NCBI GenBank assembly: GCA_947643415.1
Contig: CANRWA010000017.1
Coordinates: 1 to 64,000 of the forward strand
Reading direction: 5' to 3'
From: an uncultured Clostridia bacterium
GTDB lineage: Bacteria; Bacillota; Clostridia; Lachnospirales; Lachnospiraceae
Length of the DNA stretch: 64,000 nt
Shown here: piece after piece, positions 26,923-35,746 of the stretch
Layout of the letters: every line of letters begins with the position of its first letter
Numbering within the stretch: the first letter of the stretch is position 1
Notes under the pieces: generated by a model
What the model was told of the DNA's origin: nothing
Databases searched by the model: none
What the model saw: only the letters and a program-made list of their open reading frames with translations
Program-made: the position numbers and the translations under genes

Positions 26923-28356
26923 ATGAAGAAACAATATGAAACCGTTATTGGACTGGAAGTACATGTAGAGCTTGCTACAAAGACAAAGATATTCTGTGGC
27001 TGCTCCACAGCATTTGGAGGGGCACCCAATACTCACACCTGCCCGGTCTGCACGGGTATGCCGGGGAGCCTTCCCGTGCTGAATAGACAAGTAGTGGAAT
27101 ATGCTATGGCAGTGGGTCTTGCCCTGAATTGTGACATCAACCAATATTGCAAATTTGACCGCAAAAATTATTTTTATCCTGACAATCCACAGAACTATCA
27201 GATCTCACAGCTCTACCTTCCTATCTGTATCAACGGAAGTGTCAGCATAGAGACGGCCGCGGGGAAGAAAAAGGTCGGTATCCATGAGATCCATATGGAA
27301 GAGGATGCCGGTAAGCTGGTGCATGATGAATGGGAAGATTGTTCTCTGGTGGATTATAACCGTTCTGGCGTGCCGCTGATCGAGATCGTGTCAGAACCGG
27401 ATATGCGGAGTGCAGAGGAGGTCATTGCCTATCTTGAAAAGCTCCGCACCACCATCCAATATCTGGGCGCATCAGACTGTAAGCTGAATGAGGGTTCCAT
27501 GCGTGCTGATGTGAACCTGTCTGTCCGGGAGGTGGGTGCCAGTGAATACGGAACCCGTACAGAGATGAAGAACCTGAACTCTTTCAAAGCCATTGCCAGA
27601 GTGATCGAAAATGAGCGGGAGCGTCAGATTGAGATATTGGAGGATGGCGGTGAAGTCATTCAGGAGACAAGGCGGTGGGATGATAATAAGGAATATTCCT
27701 ATGCGATGCGTTCGAAGGAGGACGCCCAGGATTACCGCTATTTCCCGGATGCCGATCTGACTCCTGTGGTGATCAGCGATGAATGGATCCAGGAGGTCAA
27801 GGATAGAGAACCGGAATTTCAGGAGGCAAAGGCAGAGCGGTATAAGAGAGAGTTTGGAATTCCCGATTATGATATTTCTATCATTACTGCCAGCAAGAGG
27901 ATGGCAGATCTTTTTGAGGAAACGACAGCAATCTGCCAGAATCCCAAAAAGGTCTCGAACTGGCTGATGGGGGAGACGATGCGCCTTCTCAAGGAGAAGG
28001 AGATGGAGCCGGAGGATCTCACTATTTCACCAGAGAATCTGGCGAAGCTCATTGGGCTGGCAGACAAGGGAACCATAAATTCTACTGTAGCGAAAGAAAT
28101 TTTCGAGAAAATTTTCGAAGAAGATATTGACGTGGAGAAGTTTGTAGAGGATAATGGACTTGGGACTGTAAGTGATGAGGGCGCCCTGCGTGATATCATC
28201 GGGAAGGTTCTGGAAGAAAATCCTCAGTCTGTGGCAGATTATCAGGCTGGCAAGAAGAAAGCCATAGGGTTTCTTGTGGGACAGACAATGAAGGCGATGC
28301 AGGGCAAGGCAGATCCCGGTATGGTAAATCAAATTCTGCAGGAATTGTTGAACTAG
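26923..28356 (+). CDS. gatB: Asp/Glu-tRNA amidotransferase subunit B
   Basis: The 477-residue protein begins with the GatB signature YETVIGLEVHVEL and has the zinc-site region CGCS...CPVCTGMPG near residues 26-50, a kinase-like core and a C-terminal helical/YqeY-like tRNA-binding tail. It activates tRNA-bound Asp or Glu and amidates it. It starts at the base after the gatA stop. Three clustered Gat genes behind a non-discriminating AspRS strongly suggest Asn-tRNA synthesis. Confidence 0.97.
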   Translation: MKKQYETVIGLEVHVELATKTKIFCGCSTAFGGAPNTHTCPVCTGMPGSLPVLNRQVVEYAMAVGLALNCDINQYCKFDRKNYFYPDNPQNYQISQLYLPICINGSVSIETAAGKKKVGIHEIHMEEDAGKLVHDEWEDCSLVDYNRSGVPLIEIVSEPDMRSAEEVIAYLEKLRTTIQYLGASDCKLNEGSMRADVNLSVREVGASEYGTRTEMKNLNSFKAIARVIENERERQIEILEDGGEVIQETRRWDDNKEYSYAMRSKEDAQDYRYFPDADLTPVVISDEWIQEVKDREPEFQEAKAERYKREFGIPDYDISIITASKRMADLFEETTAICQNPKKVSNWLMGETMRLLKEKEMEPEDLTISPENLAKLIGLADKGTINSTVAKEIFEKIFEEDIDVEKFVEDNGLGTVSDEGALRDIIGKVLEENPQSVADYQAGKKKAIGFLVGQTMKAMQGKADPGMVNQILQELLN

Positions 28357-28395
28357 TGCCAGTACAGCAGTTCCGGAAAGAAAGAGGGGCTGCAT

Positions 28396-28737
28396 ATGAT
28401 AGAGATGAGAAGAGAGAAGCGTTGGCCGGCGCAACTGCATTTGGAGATTTCTTCTCTTTTTAAACAGGATCATATAAAAGTAGAGAATATCAATGCGCCG
28501 ATCGAAGTGATCGACGTGTCCAAGGCAGGTATTGGCTTTAAGACAGAAAGTGTTCTGCCCATCGGTTATTATTTTAATGCAAGACTGGAACTTGGGGCAG
28601 GCAGTGCCCTGAATTGCGTGGTACGGATACTCCGGCAGCAGGATAAGGGAGATTACTTTATCTATGGCTGTGAGATCGTAGGGGCAGCAGCTATAATGGA
28701 TTATGTAGTCAATGATTATGCGGCTACATTGCAATAA
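28396..28737 (+). CDS. PilZ-domain c-di-GMP receptor
   Basis: This 113-residue protein is a stand-alone PilZ domain. The two c-di-GMP motifs are present: RREKR (RxxxR) at residues 5-9 and DVSKAGIGF ([D/N]xSxxG) near residue 38. It probably senses c-di-GMP to modulate motility or surface behaviour, which fits the flagellar and chemotaxis genes nearby. It sits 40 bases after gatB and is followed by a terminator. Confidence 0.85.
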   Translation: MIEMRREKRWPAQLHLEISSLFKQDHIKVENINAPIEVIDVSKAGIGFKTESVLPIGYYFNARLELGAGSALNCVVRILRQQDKGDYFIYGCEIVGAAAIMDYVVNDYAATLQ

Positions 28738-28743
28738 GGAAGA

Positions 28744-28784
28744 GGTAATCCTGGCCACATTGTGGACAGGGTTGCCTTTTGTTG
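28744..28784 (+). terminator. Terminator after the gatCAB/PilZ operon
   Basis: GGTAATCCTG (28744-28753) pairs with CAGGGTTGCC (28767-28776), with two G-T pairs and a nested CCAC/GTGG. It is followed by TTTTGTTG. Confidence 0.8.
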
Positions 28785-28805
28785 TATGGGAATGGAGGTT
28801 AGAGG

Positions 28806-30698
28806 ATGCAGGCTGAGATTACATGGCTGGACGATCCGGGGGTTTTCCGGGTAAACCAGCTTCCGGCACACAGTGACCATTCGTTTTATGCGGGGGAAGA
28901 AGAGTATCGGCAGGAAAAAAGTTCACTGTGCCATTCTCTGAATGGGGTATGGCAATTCTGCTATTCCAGGAATGCCAGTGAGAGGCCGGCAGAGTTTTAC
29001 AGAGAGGATTTTAATGCAGACGGGTTTGACGAGATCCAGGTACCAGGGCATATTGAACTGGCAGGTTATGACAAGATCCAGTACATTAATGTGATGTATC
29101 CCTGGGAGGGACAGGATTATCGGAGACCGGCTGGGACAGAGTCTGCTGAGAACCAGAGAAAGGATCTGTTCAGTGGCGCGGTGTACAATCCGGTCGGTTC
29201 CTACCGCCTGTCTTTTGACCTGCCGGAAAATATGAGTGGAAAACGGATCTCTATTTTCTTTGAAGGCGTGGAACAGGCGATGTATGTATGGCTGAATGGT
29301 GTCTTTATCGGATATGCGGAGGACAGCTTTACCCCATCTGAATTTGACCTCACAGAGGTGGTCCGGGACACAGGAAATATCCTTGCGGTGGAGGTACATA
29401 AACGGAGTACGGCGGCATTCCTGGAGGATCAGGACTTTTTTCGGTTCTTTGGCATCTTCCGGAATGTTTCACTGGTGGCAAAACCCAGGCTGCATCTGGA
29501 GGACCTGTGGATCCGCCCACTTTATGAGCCAGAGACAAGGACAGGGGAACTTCGGCTTCGGCTGAAGTTTTCCGGGCAGACAGAGGGCGGCAGGGTACAG
29601 GTGGCTGTGAAAGACGCCGGCGGGAAGCTTCATCTGTCGGAAGAACTTTCTGTGCATGATACCGATACTACAGAAGGGGTATGGAAAATGCCAGGCCAGG
29701 CAGAACCATGGGACAATCATGATCCCCGCCTGTATAAACTGGAACTCCGTCTATATGATGGCGGAGGAGGGCTGACGGAGATCATACCATATGAGTTTGG
29801 TTTCCGGAAGATTGAGATCCGTGATAAGGTGATCTGCCTGAATGGGAAAAGAATTATTTTCTGCGGCGTGAACCGTCATGAATGGAGTGCAGAATCTGGA
29901 CGCTGTATCGGCAGGGAAGAGATGGAGTGGGATATGAAGTGCATGAAGAGGAATGAGATCAATGCAGTCCGTACCTGCCATTATCCGGATCAGATCCCCT
30001 GGTATAGCATGTGTGACAGAAATGGGATCTATATGATCGCTGAGACCAATCTGGAGACACATGGTTCCTGGCAGAAGTGGGGGAATATGGATGTTTCCTG
30101 GAACATTCCCGGCAGCTTTCCGGCGTGGCGTGAAGTGACCCTTGACCGGGCACGGAGCAACTTTGAAGTGTTTAAAAACCATACGGCGGTCCTTATGTGG
30201 TCCCTGGGAAATGAATCCTATGTGGGCGACGTGCTGGAGGAAATGAACCGCCTGTATAAAGAATGGGACCCGGACCGGCTGGTTCATTATGAGAGTGTTA
30301 TCTATAACCGTGATTATGAAGATACAGTGTCAGATATTGAATGCCGGATGTATGCGCCGCCAGAGGCGATCCGGGAGTATCTGGACCATGAGCCGAAGAA
30401 ACCATTTGTCCTCAGTGAATATATGCACTGTATGGGGAATTCTTTGGGCGGCATGCGATCCTATACTGACCTGCTGGATCAGTATGAGATGTATCAGGGC
30501 GGATTTATCTGGGATTTTATCGATCAGGCACTGTTTGTGACGGATGAGGTGACAGGGCACAGGGTTCTGCGCTATGGGGCAGACTTTGATGAAAGGCCGG
30601 CGGATTATGAATTTTCCGGAGATGGGATCGTCTTTGCAGACCGTCAGGAAAAGCCGGCAACACAGGAGGTGAGATATCTTTATGGAAAATACCGCTGA
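28806..30698 (+). CDS. lacL: Beta-galactosidase large subunit (GH2)
   Basis: This 630-residue GH2 protein has the jelly-roll sugar-binding domain, Ig-like domain and TIM barrel. The acid/base Glu470 lies in LWSLGNES and the nucleophile Glu538 in FVLSEYMH. It lacks the C-terminal part of single-chain LacZ, which is supplied by the overlapping next gene. Sizes (630 + 319) match the LacL/LacM heterodimer of lactobacilli, so this is a natural two-subunit enzyme. Cytoplasmic, no signal peptide. GGAGG precedes the ATG. No sugar transporter is adjacent. Confidence 0.92.
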   Translation: MQAEITWLDDPGVFRVNQLPAHSDHSFYAGEEEYRQEKSSLCHSLNGVWQFCYSRNASERPAEFYREDFNADGFDEIQVPGHIELAGYDKIQYINVMYPWEGQDYRRPAGTESAENQRKDLFSGAVYNPVGSYRLSFDLPENMSGKRISIFFEGVEQAMYVWLNGVFIGYAEDSFTPSEFDLTEVVRDTGNILAVEVHKRSTAAFLEDQDFFRFFGIFRNVSLVAKPRLHLEDLWIRPLYEPETRTGELRLRLKFSGQTEGGRVQVAVKDAGGKLHLSEELSVHDTDTTEGVWKMPGQAEPWDNHDPRLYKLELRLYDGGGGLTEIIPYEFGFRKIEIRDKVICLNGKRIIFCGVNRHEWSAESGRCIGREEMEWDMKCMKRNEINAVRTCHYPDQIPWYSMCDRNGIYMIAETNLETHGSWQKWGNMDVSWNIPGSFPAWREVTLDRARSNFEVFKNHTAVLMWSLGNESYVGDVLEEMNRLYKEWDPDRLVHYESVIYNRDYEDTVSDIECRMYAPPEAIREYLDHEPKKPFVLSEYMHCMGNSLGGMRSYTDLLDQYEMYQGGFIWDFIDQALFVTDEVTGHRVLRYGADFDERPADYEFSGDGIVFADRQEKPATQEVRYLYGKYR

Positions 30699-31641
30699 CA
30701 AGCTCCAGATCATATATGGAGACGCCACACTGGGGGTGAAGGGAAAAGATTTCCGCTATATCTTTTCCTATGCTACAGGAGGTTTGGAATCCCTGCATGT
30801 AAAGGGAAAGGAATGGCTGTACCGCACCCCGAAGCCTACGTTCTGGCGTGCTGTGACAGACAATGACAGGGGAAATGGATTTCCGCTGCGTTCTGGCATG
30901 TGGCTGTCTGCAGATATGTTTATCCACACAGTAAAGAGACTGGTACGGATCGATGGCAAGGAGATCCCGCTGCCCATAGCACCGGAGAATAACCAGTATG
31001 GACAGGACTGTTATGCCCATGAGGTCACTGTGACCTTTGTCTATGAGACCATTACGGTTCCAAGTACCTTTGTCACGGTGGCTTACAGGGTTGATCCACA
31101 GGGGAAGCTGCAGTGTGATGTCCATTATCAGGGCAGGCCGGGACTGCCGGAGCTGCCGGTATTCGGTATGCGGTTTATCATGCCAACGGCAGCAGAAGGA
31201 TATCGTTATAAAGGGCTTTCTGGAGAGACTTATCCAGACCGCAGGTCAGGAGGTATGGAAGGTGTCTATGAGGTCAAGGGCATGCCGGTAGCTCCCTATC
31301 TTGTCCCACAGGAATGTGGTATGCATGTGGAGACGGAATGGGTGGAGATTTACCGCAGGACGGAGCTGGACAACCGAAAGAAGGAGTGGAAGAGAACAGG
31401 ACTCCGTATCTGTATGGTAGATATGCCATTTGCCTTTTCCTGTCTTCCGTATACAGCAGAAGAACTTGAAAATGCCACCCATCATGAGGAGCTTCCGCCT
31501 GTGCGCCGGACTGTTCTCTCGGTATTGGGAGCAGTGCGTGGCGTGGGAGGCATCGACAGTTGGGGAGCAGATGTGGAACCGGCATACCGGATCAGCGGAG
31601 AGCAGGATATCCGGTATTCATTTATAGTAGAAACTTGTTGA
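30682..31641 (+). CDS. lacM: Beta-galactosidase small subunit
   Basis: The 319-residue protein corresponds to the C-terminal domain of LacZ-type enzymes, with the conserved FWRAVTDNDRG motif near residue 53 that completes the active site of LacL. It overlaps lacL by 17 bases in another frame, with its ribosome site (GGAGGTGAG) inside lacL, so translation is coupled. Confidence 0.9.
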   Translation: MENTADKLQIIYGDATLGVKGKDFRYIFSYATGGLESLHVKGKEWLYRTPKPTFWRAVTDNDRGNGFPLRSGMWLSADMFIHTVKRLVRIDGKEIPLPIAPENNQYGQDCYAHEVTVTFVYETITVPSTFVTVAYRVDPQGKLQCDVHYQGRPGLPELPVFGMRFIMPTAAEGYRYKGLSGETYPDRRSGGMEGVYEVKGMPVAPYLVPQECGMHVETEWVEIYRRTELDNRKKEWKRTGLRICMVDMPFAFSCLPYTAEELENATHHEELPPVRRTVLSVLGAVRGVGGIDSWGADVEPAYRISGEQDIRYSFIVETC

Positions 31642-31655
31642 GAAAATGGAGGTAA

Positions 31656-31747
31656 GAGTGAAAAATAATTTTTCACTCAGAAAGTTTGTGCGCACACGCC
31701 CAAACTTCTTTATGCACAATAAGGCAAAGGTGAACTGCGTTCACCTT
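31656..31747. repeat. Three consecutive near-perfect hairpins before apt
   Basis: Hairpin 1 is GAGTGAAAAAT-A-ATTTTTCACTC (31656-31678). Hairpin 2 is AAGTTTG...CAAACTT (31682-31707) with inner GCG/CGC. Hairpin 3 is AAGGTGAAC-TGC-GTTCACCTT (31727-31747). Together they fill the lacM-apt gap. This may be a mobile palindromic repeat or a structured leader. Confidence 0.8.
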
Positions 31748-31762
31748 ACGAATGGAGGATAA
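31658..31762 (+). CDS. Candidate 34-residue leader ORF
   Basis: A GTG start follows GGAGGTAAGA and reads 34 codons to a TAA at 31760, two bases before the apt ATG. Its last codons (AAT GGA GGA TAA) contain the apt ribosome site. The product is basic (MKNNFSLRKFVRTRP at the N terminus), with no recognised family. The whole frame lies across three hairpins, so ribosome passage would melt them. It may be a true leader peptide or a chance frame through a repeat element. Confidence 0.4.
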   Translation: MKNNFSLRKFVRTRPNFFMHNKAKVNCVHLTNGG

Positions 31763-31764
31763 CT

Positions 31765-32304
31765 ATGGATCAGGATTATGGTAAGAAACTGGAGTCATAT
31801 GTAAGGAGTATTCCGGATTTCCCGGAAGAGGGAATTATTTTTCGTGATATCACCACTGTCCTGCAGGATGCAGAGGGACTGAAACTTGCCATTGATGCCA
31901 TGCTGGATGTACTAAAGGATGTGGACTTTGATGTAGTAGTGGGAACTGAATCGCGGGGATTTATCTTTGGTGTCCCCATTGCTTATGCCCTCGGTAAGCC
32001 ATTTGTCCCCTGCCGGAAGAAGGGAAAACTTCCCTGTGAGACTGTGACAGCGGAGTATGACCTGGAGTATGGCACGGCTGCCATTGAACTGCATAAGGAT
32101 TCCATTAAAGAGGGACAGAAGGTCGTACTGGTGGATGATCTCATTGCCACAGGCGGAACGATTGAGGCATGTGCCGGCCTGGTGGAGCAGCTTGGCGGTA
32201 AGGTGGCAAAAATCGTATTTCTCATGGAACTTGCTGGGCTGAAAGGAAGAGAACGCCTGGGAAACTATGATGTGGCATCGATCATTACCTATGAAGGGAA
32301 ATAG
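31765..32304 (+). CDS. apt: Adenine phosphoribosyltransferase
   Basis: The 179-residue cytoplasmic enzyme makes AMP from adenine and PRPP. The N-terminal signature IPDFPEEGIIFRDIT and the PRPP-binding loop VVLVDDLIATGGT (near residue 120) are intact. It is followed 43 bases later by a purine permease, giving a salvage pair. GGAGG precedes the ATG. Confidence 0.96.
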   Translation: MDQDYGKKLESYVRSIPDFPEEGIIFRDITTVLQDAEGLKLAIDAMLDVLKDVDFDVVVGTESRGFIFGVPIAYALGKPFVPCRKKGKLPCETVTAEYDLEYGTAAIELHKDSIKEGQKVVLVDDLIATGGTIEACAGLVEQLGGKVAKIVFLMELAGLKGRERLGNYDVASIITYEGK

Positions 32305-32347
32305 GTGGAAAAGATTTCCGCCTGAAAGAAAGACTGGAGGAGAATTT

Positions 32348-33706
32348 ATGTTAGAGAAACTATTCAGATTAAAAGAAAACGGAACTACGATGAAGACAGA
32401 GGTGATCGCAGGTATCACCACCTTTATGACGATGGCATACATACTGGCGGTGAACCCCACGATCCTGTCTGTTTCGGGTATGGATAAAAATGCTGTATTG
32501 ATCACCACAGCACTTGCTGCCTTCATCGGCACACTGGTGATGGCATTGCTTGCCAACTATCCCTTTGCCCTGGCTCCCGGTATGGGACTGAATGCCTATT
32601 TTGCTTATACGGTATGTGGTGCCATGGGATATTCCTGGCAGGTTGCACTGGTGGCAGTATTTGTAGAAGGTATTATCTTTATTGTCCTGTCCCTTACTAA
32701 TGTGCGTGAGGCGATCTTTAATGCCATCCCCTTTACCCTGAAAAAGGGTGTCAGTGCCGGAATCGGCCTGTTTATTGCCTTTGTGGGGCTGCAGGGGGCT
32801 CATCTGGTGGTGGGCAATGATTCAACCCTTGTTACTTATGTAGATTTCGCAGAAAATATTCATACTGAGGGTATTGCGGCGATCCTGGCGCTGGTGGGGC
32901 TGTTTCTGACAGCGATCCTTTATATAAAAAATGTAAAGGGTTCTATCCTCATCGGCATCCTGGCGACATGGATCCTTGGCATGCTGATGCAGGCAGCAGG
33001 AGTCTATGTCCCAAATCCGGAAGCTGGTTTCTATTCCCTCTATCCGGCATGGGGGATGGTGGACCTGACAGATCTTGGGAAGACATTTGGACAGTGCTTT
33101 ACGGCTGATTTTTCAGGTGTCAGTATCATAAACTTTATTGTTATCCTTTTGGCCTTTTTATTTGTAGATATGTTTGATACGCTGGGAACACTTATCGGGG
33201 TGGCAGATAAAGCAGATATGTTGGATAAAGATGGCAAGCTCCCGCGCATCAAACAGGCGCTTCTGGCAGATGCTGTTGCCACCAGTGCAGGTGCTGTCCT
33301 TGGTACATCCACCACAACGACATTCGTGGAATCTTCCTCTGGTGTCGCTGCCGGGGGCAGGACAGGGCTTTCCTCTGTGGTGACAGGCCTTTTGTTCCTG
33401 CTTGCCATATTCTTCTCGCCGATCTTCTGCGCCATTCCCGGATTTGCCACGGCACCGGCACTGATCTTTGTGGGATTCCTTATGGTATCTGCTATCGTCA
33501 GTGTAAACTTTGAGGATCTGTCAGAGGCTGTCCCGGCATACCTGTGTATGCTTGCCATGCCGCTGATGTACAGTATCTCAGAAGGTATCGCCATCGGTGT
33601 TATCTCCTATGTAGCCATTAACCTTGTCGCTGGTAAGTCCAAGAAGATCACGCCATTGATGTATGTGCTGGCAGTATTGTTTGTATGTAAATATATCTTT
33701 TTATAG
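32348..33706 (+). CDS. NCS2-family purine (guanine/hypoxanthine/adenine) permease
   Basis: This 452-residue protein has about 12-14 membrane spans and the AzgA/PbuG-type features TTFMTMAYILAVNP near the N terminus, FALAPGMGLNAYFAY, LFVDMFDTLGTLIGVA and STTTTFVESSSGVAAGGRTG. It imports purine bases for salvage by Apt, encoded just upstream. The start is placed at ATG 32348 after GGAGGAG; the upstream in-frame ATG at 32267 lies inside apt. Specificity among purines cannot be read from sequence. Confidence 0.9.
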   Translation: MLEKLFRLKENGTTMKTEVIAGITTFMTMAYILAVNPTILSVSGMDKNAVLITTALAAFIGTLVMALLANYPFALAPGMGLNAYFAYTVCGAMGYSWQVALVAVFVEGIIFIVLSLTNVREAIFNAIPFTLKKGVSAGIGLFIAFVGLQGAHLVVGNDSTLVTYVDFAENIHTEGIAAILALVGLFLTAILYIKNVKGSILIGILATWILGMLMQAAGVYVPNPEAGFYSLYPAWGMVDLTDLGKTFGQCFTADFSGVSIINFIVILLAFLFVDMFDTLGTLIGVADKADMLDKDGKLPRIKQALLADAVATSAGAVLGTSTTTTFVESSSGVAAGGRTGLSSVVTGLLFLLAIFFSPIFCAIPGFATAPALIFVGFLMVSAIVSVNFEDLSEAVPAYLCMLAMPLMYSISEGIAIGVISYVAINLVAGKSKKITPLMYVLAVLFVCKYIFL

Positions 33707-33731
33707 TTAGTAATAGTTCCTCAGATATCCG

Positions 33732-33777
33732 CCCCTTCTGTGATAGAATCCAGATTCTTTGCCAGAAGGGGTTAGAT
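33732..33777 (+). terminator. Terminator after the purine permease
   Basis: CCCCTTCTG (33732-33740) pairs with CAGAAGGGG (33763-33771), with a nested AGAATC/GATTCT helix. A T-rich tract (TTAGATTTT) follows. Confidence 0.75.
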
Positions 33778-33807
33778 TTTATCTTCTTTGCGGAGGCCTC
33801 TTATCTG

Positions 33808-33853
33808 GCTCAACGGCGCCAATTTGGACGGGTTTAAATTGGCGCCGTTGAGC
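33808..33853. repeat. Perfect 18-bp inverted repeat over the amidohydrolase stop codon
   Basis: GCTCAACGGCGCCAATTT (33808-33825) is exactly complementary to 33836-33853, with a 10-base loop. The stop codon (33834-33836) sits at the edge of the loop and the last six codons are in the stem. Neither side has a clear T-run; it may protect mRNA ends or terminate the minus-strand gene inefficiently. Confidence 0.75.
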
Positions 33854-35027
33854 TGTCTTCCTGATAAACGATTTTCCCATCAATGATCGTATAAAGTGTC
33901 CGGGTAAATATCTCCATGGGATTTCCTGTAAAGATCGCAATATCTGCATCTTTGCCGGGTTCCAGTGAGCCGACCCGGTCGGCAGTCCCACAGATCTGTG
34001 CGGCATGGATTGTGACGGCTTTCAGTCCGCCCTCGAAGGAAAGACCCTGTTTGACGCAGAGCCCGGCACATAAGGGGAGATAACGGATCAGTGATACCGG
34101 GTGGTCTGTCATAATGGCAGTCCTGATCCCGGCGCGCTCCAGCACTCCGGCGGTTTTAAAACTCATATTTTTTATCTCGATCTTTGAGCGGGAAGTGAGG
34201 TCCGGCCCAACGATTGCCGGGAATCCTGATTCTGCGATCTCATCTGCGATGAGGTGTCCCTCCGTACAGTGATCCAGTGTCATGTCAAGATTAAATTCTT
34301 TTGCGATGCGGATGGCTGTGAGGATATCGTCTGCCCGGTGGGCATGTGCCTTTAGCGGGATTTCCCTGCGAAGCACAGGAAGCCAGCATTCCATCTGGAA
34401 ATCCTCTTCCCCGGCTGCGATATTTCCCGTGTCTTTTTTGCGCTGATAACGGCAGGCATGGTATAATTCCTCCCGCAGCATGCCCGCAACCGCCATTCGG
34501 CTTCCAGGCATCTGGTTCCTCTGCCCATAGTTCATCTTTGGGTTTTCGCCAAAGGCAACCTTCATTGCTGCGGGTGCTTTTACTATCATGTGATCCAGAC
34601 ACCGTCCCTGGGTCTTCATAAAAAGGGACTGGCCGCCCACCACATTAGAGCTGCCAGGTCCTGTCATCAGGGAAGTGACCCCGGCGAGAATGGCATCATG
34701 AAAAGCCGGATCCATGGGATTGACAGCGTCTACAGCCCGCAGATGGGGAGTGACGGGGGTTGTCATTTCGTTGCAGTCGTCGGTCACAGCACCCCATTTT
34801 TCTTCTGCGATCCCTACATGACAGTGTGCGTCGATAAGTCCGGGCATTACCCATGCCCCATCTGCATCTATCGTTTCTTCTGGAGAATCTTTTTTATTGA
34901 TAGAAGAATCATGGGAGAGATTCCGCATATCTCCTACCGATGTGATTTTATCATTTGTGATATAGATATATCCATTTTCATATTCTTCCTTTGCCATAGT
35001 TAGGATTTTTCCATTGATAATGAGCAT
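33834..35027 (-). CDS. Amidohydrolase (imidazolonepropionase-like)
   Basis: This 397-residue metal-dependent hydrolase has the family pattern: DAHCHVG (HxH metal ligands), HAHRADD, DHCTEGH (His) and MTDHP (Asp) in order, with the N- and C-terminal strands forming the small beta-sandwich. Substrate is unknown; COG1228-type members act on cyclic amides or peptides. The start is set at 35027 with GGGGAGG upstream (35042 is an alternative). It is monocistronic and convergent with the purine permease gene. Confidence 0.85.
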   Translation of the reverse strand: MLIINGKILTMAKEEYENGYIYITNDKITSVGDMRNLSHDSSINKKDSPEETIDADGAWVMPGLIDAHCHVGIAEEKWGAVTDDCNEMTTPVTPHLRAVDAVNPMDPAFHDAILAGVTSLMTGPGSSNVVGGQSLFMKTQGRCLDHMIVKAPAAMKVAFGENPKMNYGQRNQMPGSRMAVAGMLREELYHACRYQRKKDTGNIAAGEEDFQMECWLPVLRREIPLKAHAHRADDILTAIRIAKEFNLDMTLDHCTEGHLIADEIAESGFPAIVGPDLTSRSKIEIKNMSFKTAGVLERAGIRTAIMTDHPVSLIRYLPLCAGLCVKQGLSFEGGLKAVTIHAAQICGTADRVGSLEPGKDADIAIFTGNPMEIFTRTLYTIIDGKIVYQEDSSTAPI

Positions 35028-35141
35028 GTGAAACCTCCCCATAGTGGTATTTGACTAACCGTTCCCTATTGCATTATTTTGTGTGTTTTTTGGCTTTTTA
35101 TGTATAATAAGTATTGGATCATTAAATTTCACAGAGATTGA

Positions 35142-35170
35142 TTGACTGCATAAACCAAACACGGTATAAT
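35142..35170 (+). promoter_or_regulatory. Sigma-A promoter before the acidic unknown gene
   Basis: TTGACT (35142-35147), 17-base spacer, TATAAT (35165-35170), about 107 bases before the ATG at 35277, leaving a roughly 100-base leader with no clear structure. Confidence 0.75.
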
Positions 35171-35276
35171 GTAGATATCTTGATTTCTTTATATTGGTGT
35201 TGCTAAATTGAAATCGGATGAAGTTAGTGCACTGACCTGAAAAGGATTTAGATAAAGAATGAAAAGGAGTGAAAAT

Positions 35277-35723
35277 ATGATAGAATTAAATATATTCAGA
35301 AAGATCATGGATGAGAATGAGGAATGTCTTCCTCTGCTGACTCTGGATGAGTTTTTTGAGGGGAACACAGCAGAAGATTCTATTGCCCCAAACCAATGTG
35401 ATTGTGGTCGTCCATCATTGTCTGAAATATGGGATATATTTGGAAAAATTGAAGGTATGCCGGATATAGCATGGGTTCGCGTCGCTTTGCATGATGACAC
35501 AGAGATCACAGAAAATGATGGGAAAGAAGTATTGAATCTTTGGGGAGATGCAATCGTAATATGCACATCTGCCGAAGCATCAGAATTGGAAGAGCGGGTG
35601 GATTGTAAATCGCTATGTTCTGGCGGAGCAGAAGAATGGGAAATTTCCGATCTGGATTCTTTATTTTCCTGCAGGCCTCCTGTTCCAGATGGCTTTCATT
35701 GTTTTGAAATTGTATGGGACTGA
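35277..35723 (+). CDS. Small acidic protein, unknown function
   Basis: The protein has 148 residues from the ATG at 35277 (AAAAGGAG upstream; an in-frame ATG at 35259 precedes the site). It is strongly acidic, soluble, Cys-containing (NQCDCGRP near residue 40) and Trp-rich, without a signal peptide or membrane span. I do not recognise a family. It is followed by a BspA-like secreted protein gene 23 bases later and may share its transcript. Small acidic proteins of this kind can be immunity proteins, but nothing here proves that. Confidence 0.6.
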   Translation: MIELNIFRKIMDENEECLPLLTLDEFFEGNTAEDSIAPNQCDCGRPSLSEIWDIFGKIEGMPDIAWVRVALHDDTEITENDGKEVLNLWGDAIVICTSAEASELEERVDCKSLCSGGAEEWEISDLDSLFSCRPPVPDGFHCFEIVWD

Positions 35724-35746
35724 TACAGTATGAAAGGGGGAGGACA

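Noticed and set aside
30682-30698. Possible frameshift splitting one beta-galactosidase gene
   Set aside because: The sizes (630 and 319 residues), the 17-base overlap and a good ribosome site before the second ATG match the natural LacL/LacM two-subunit enzyme.
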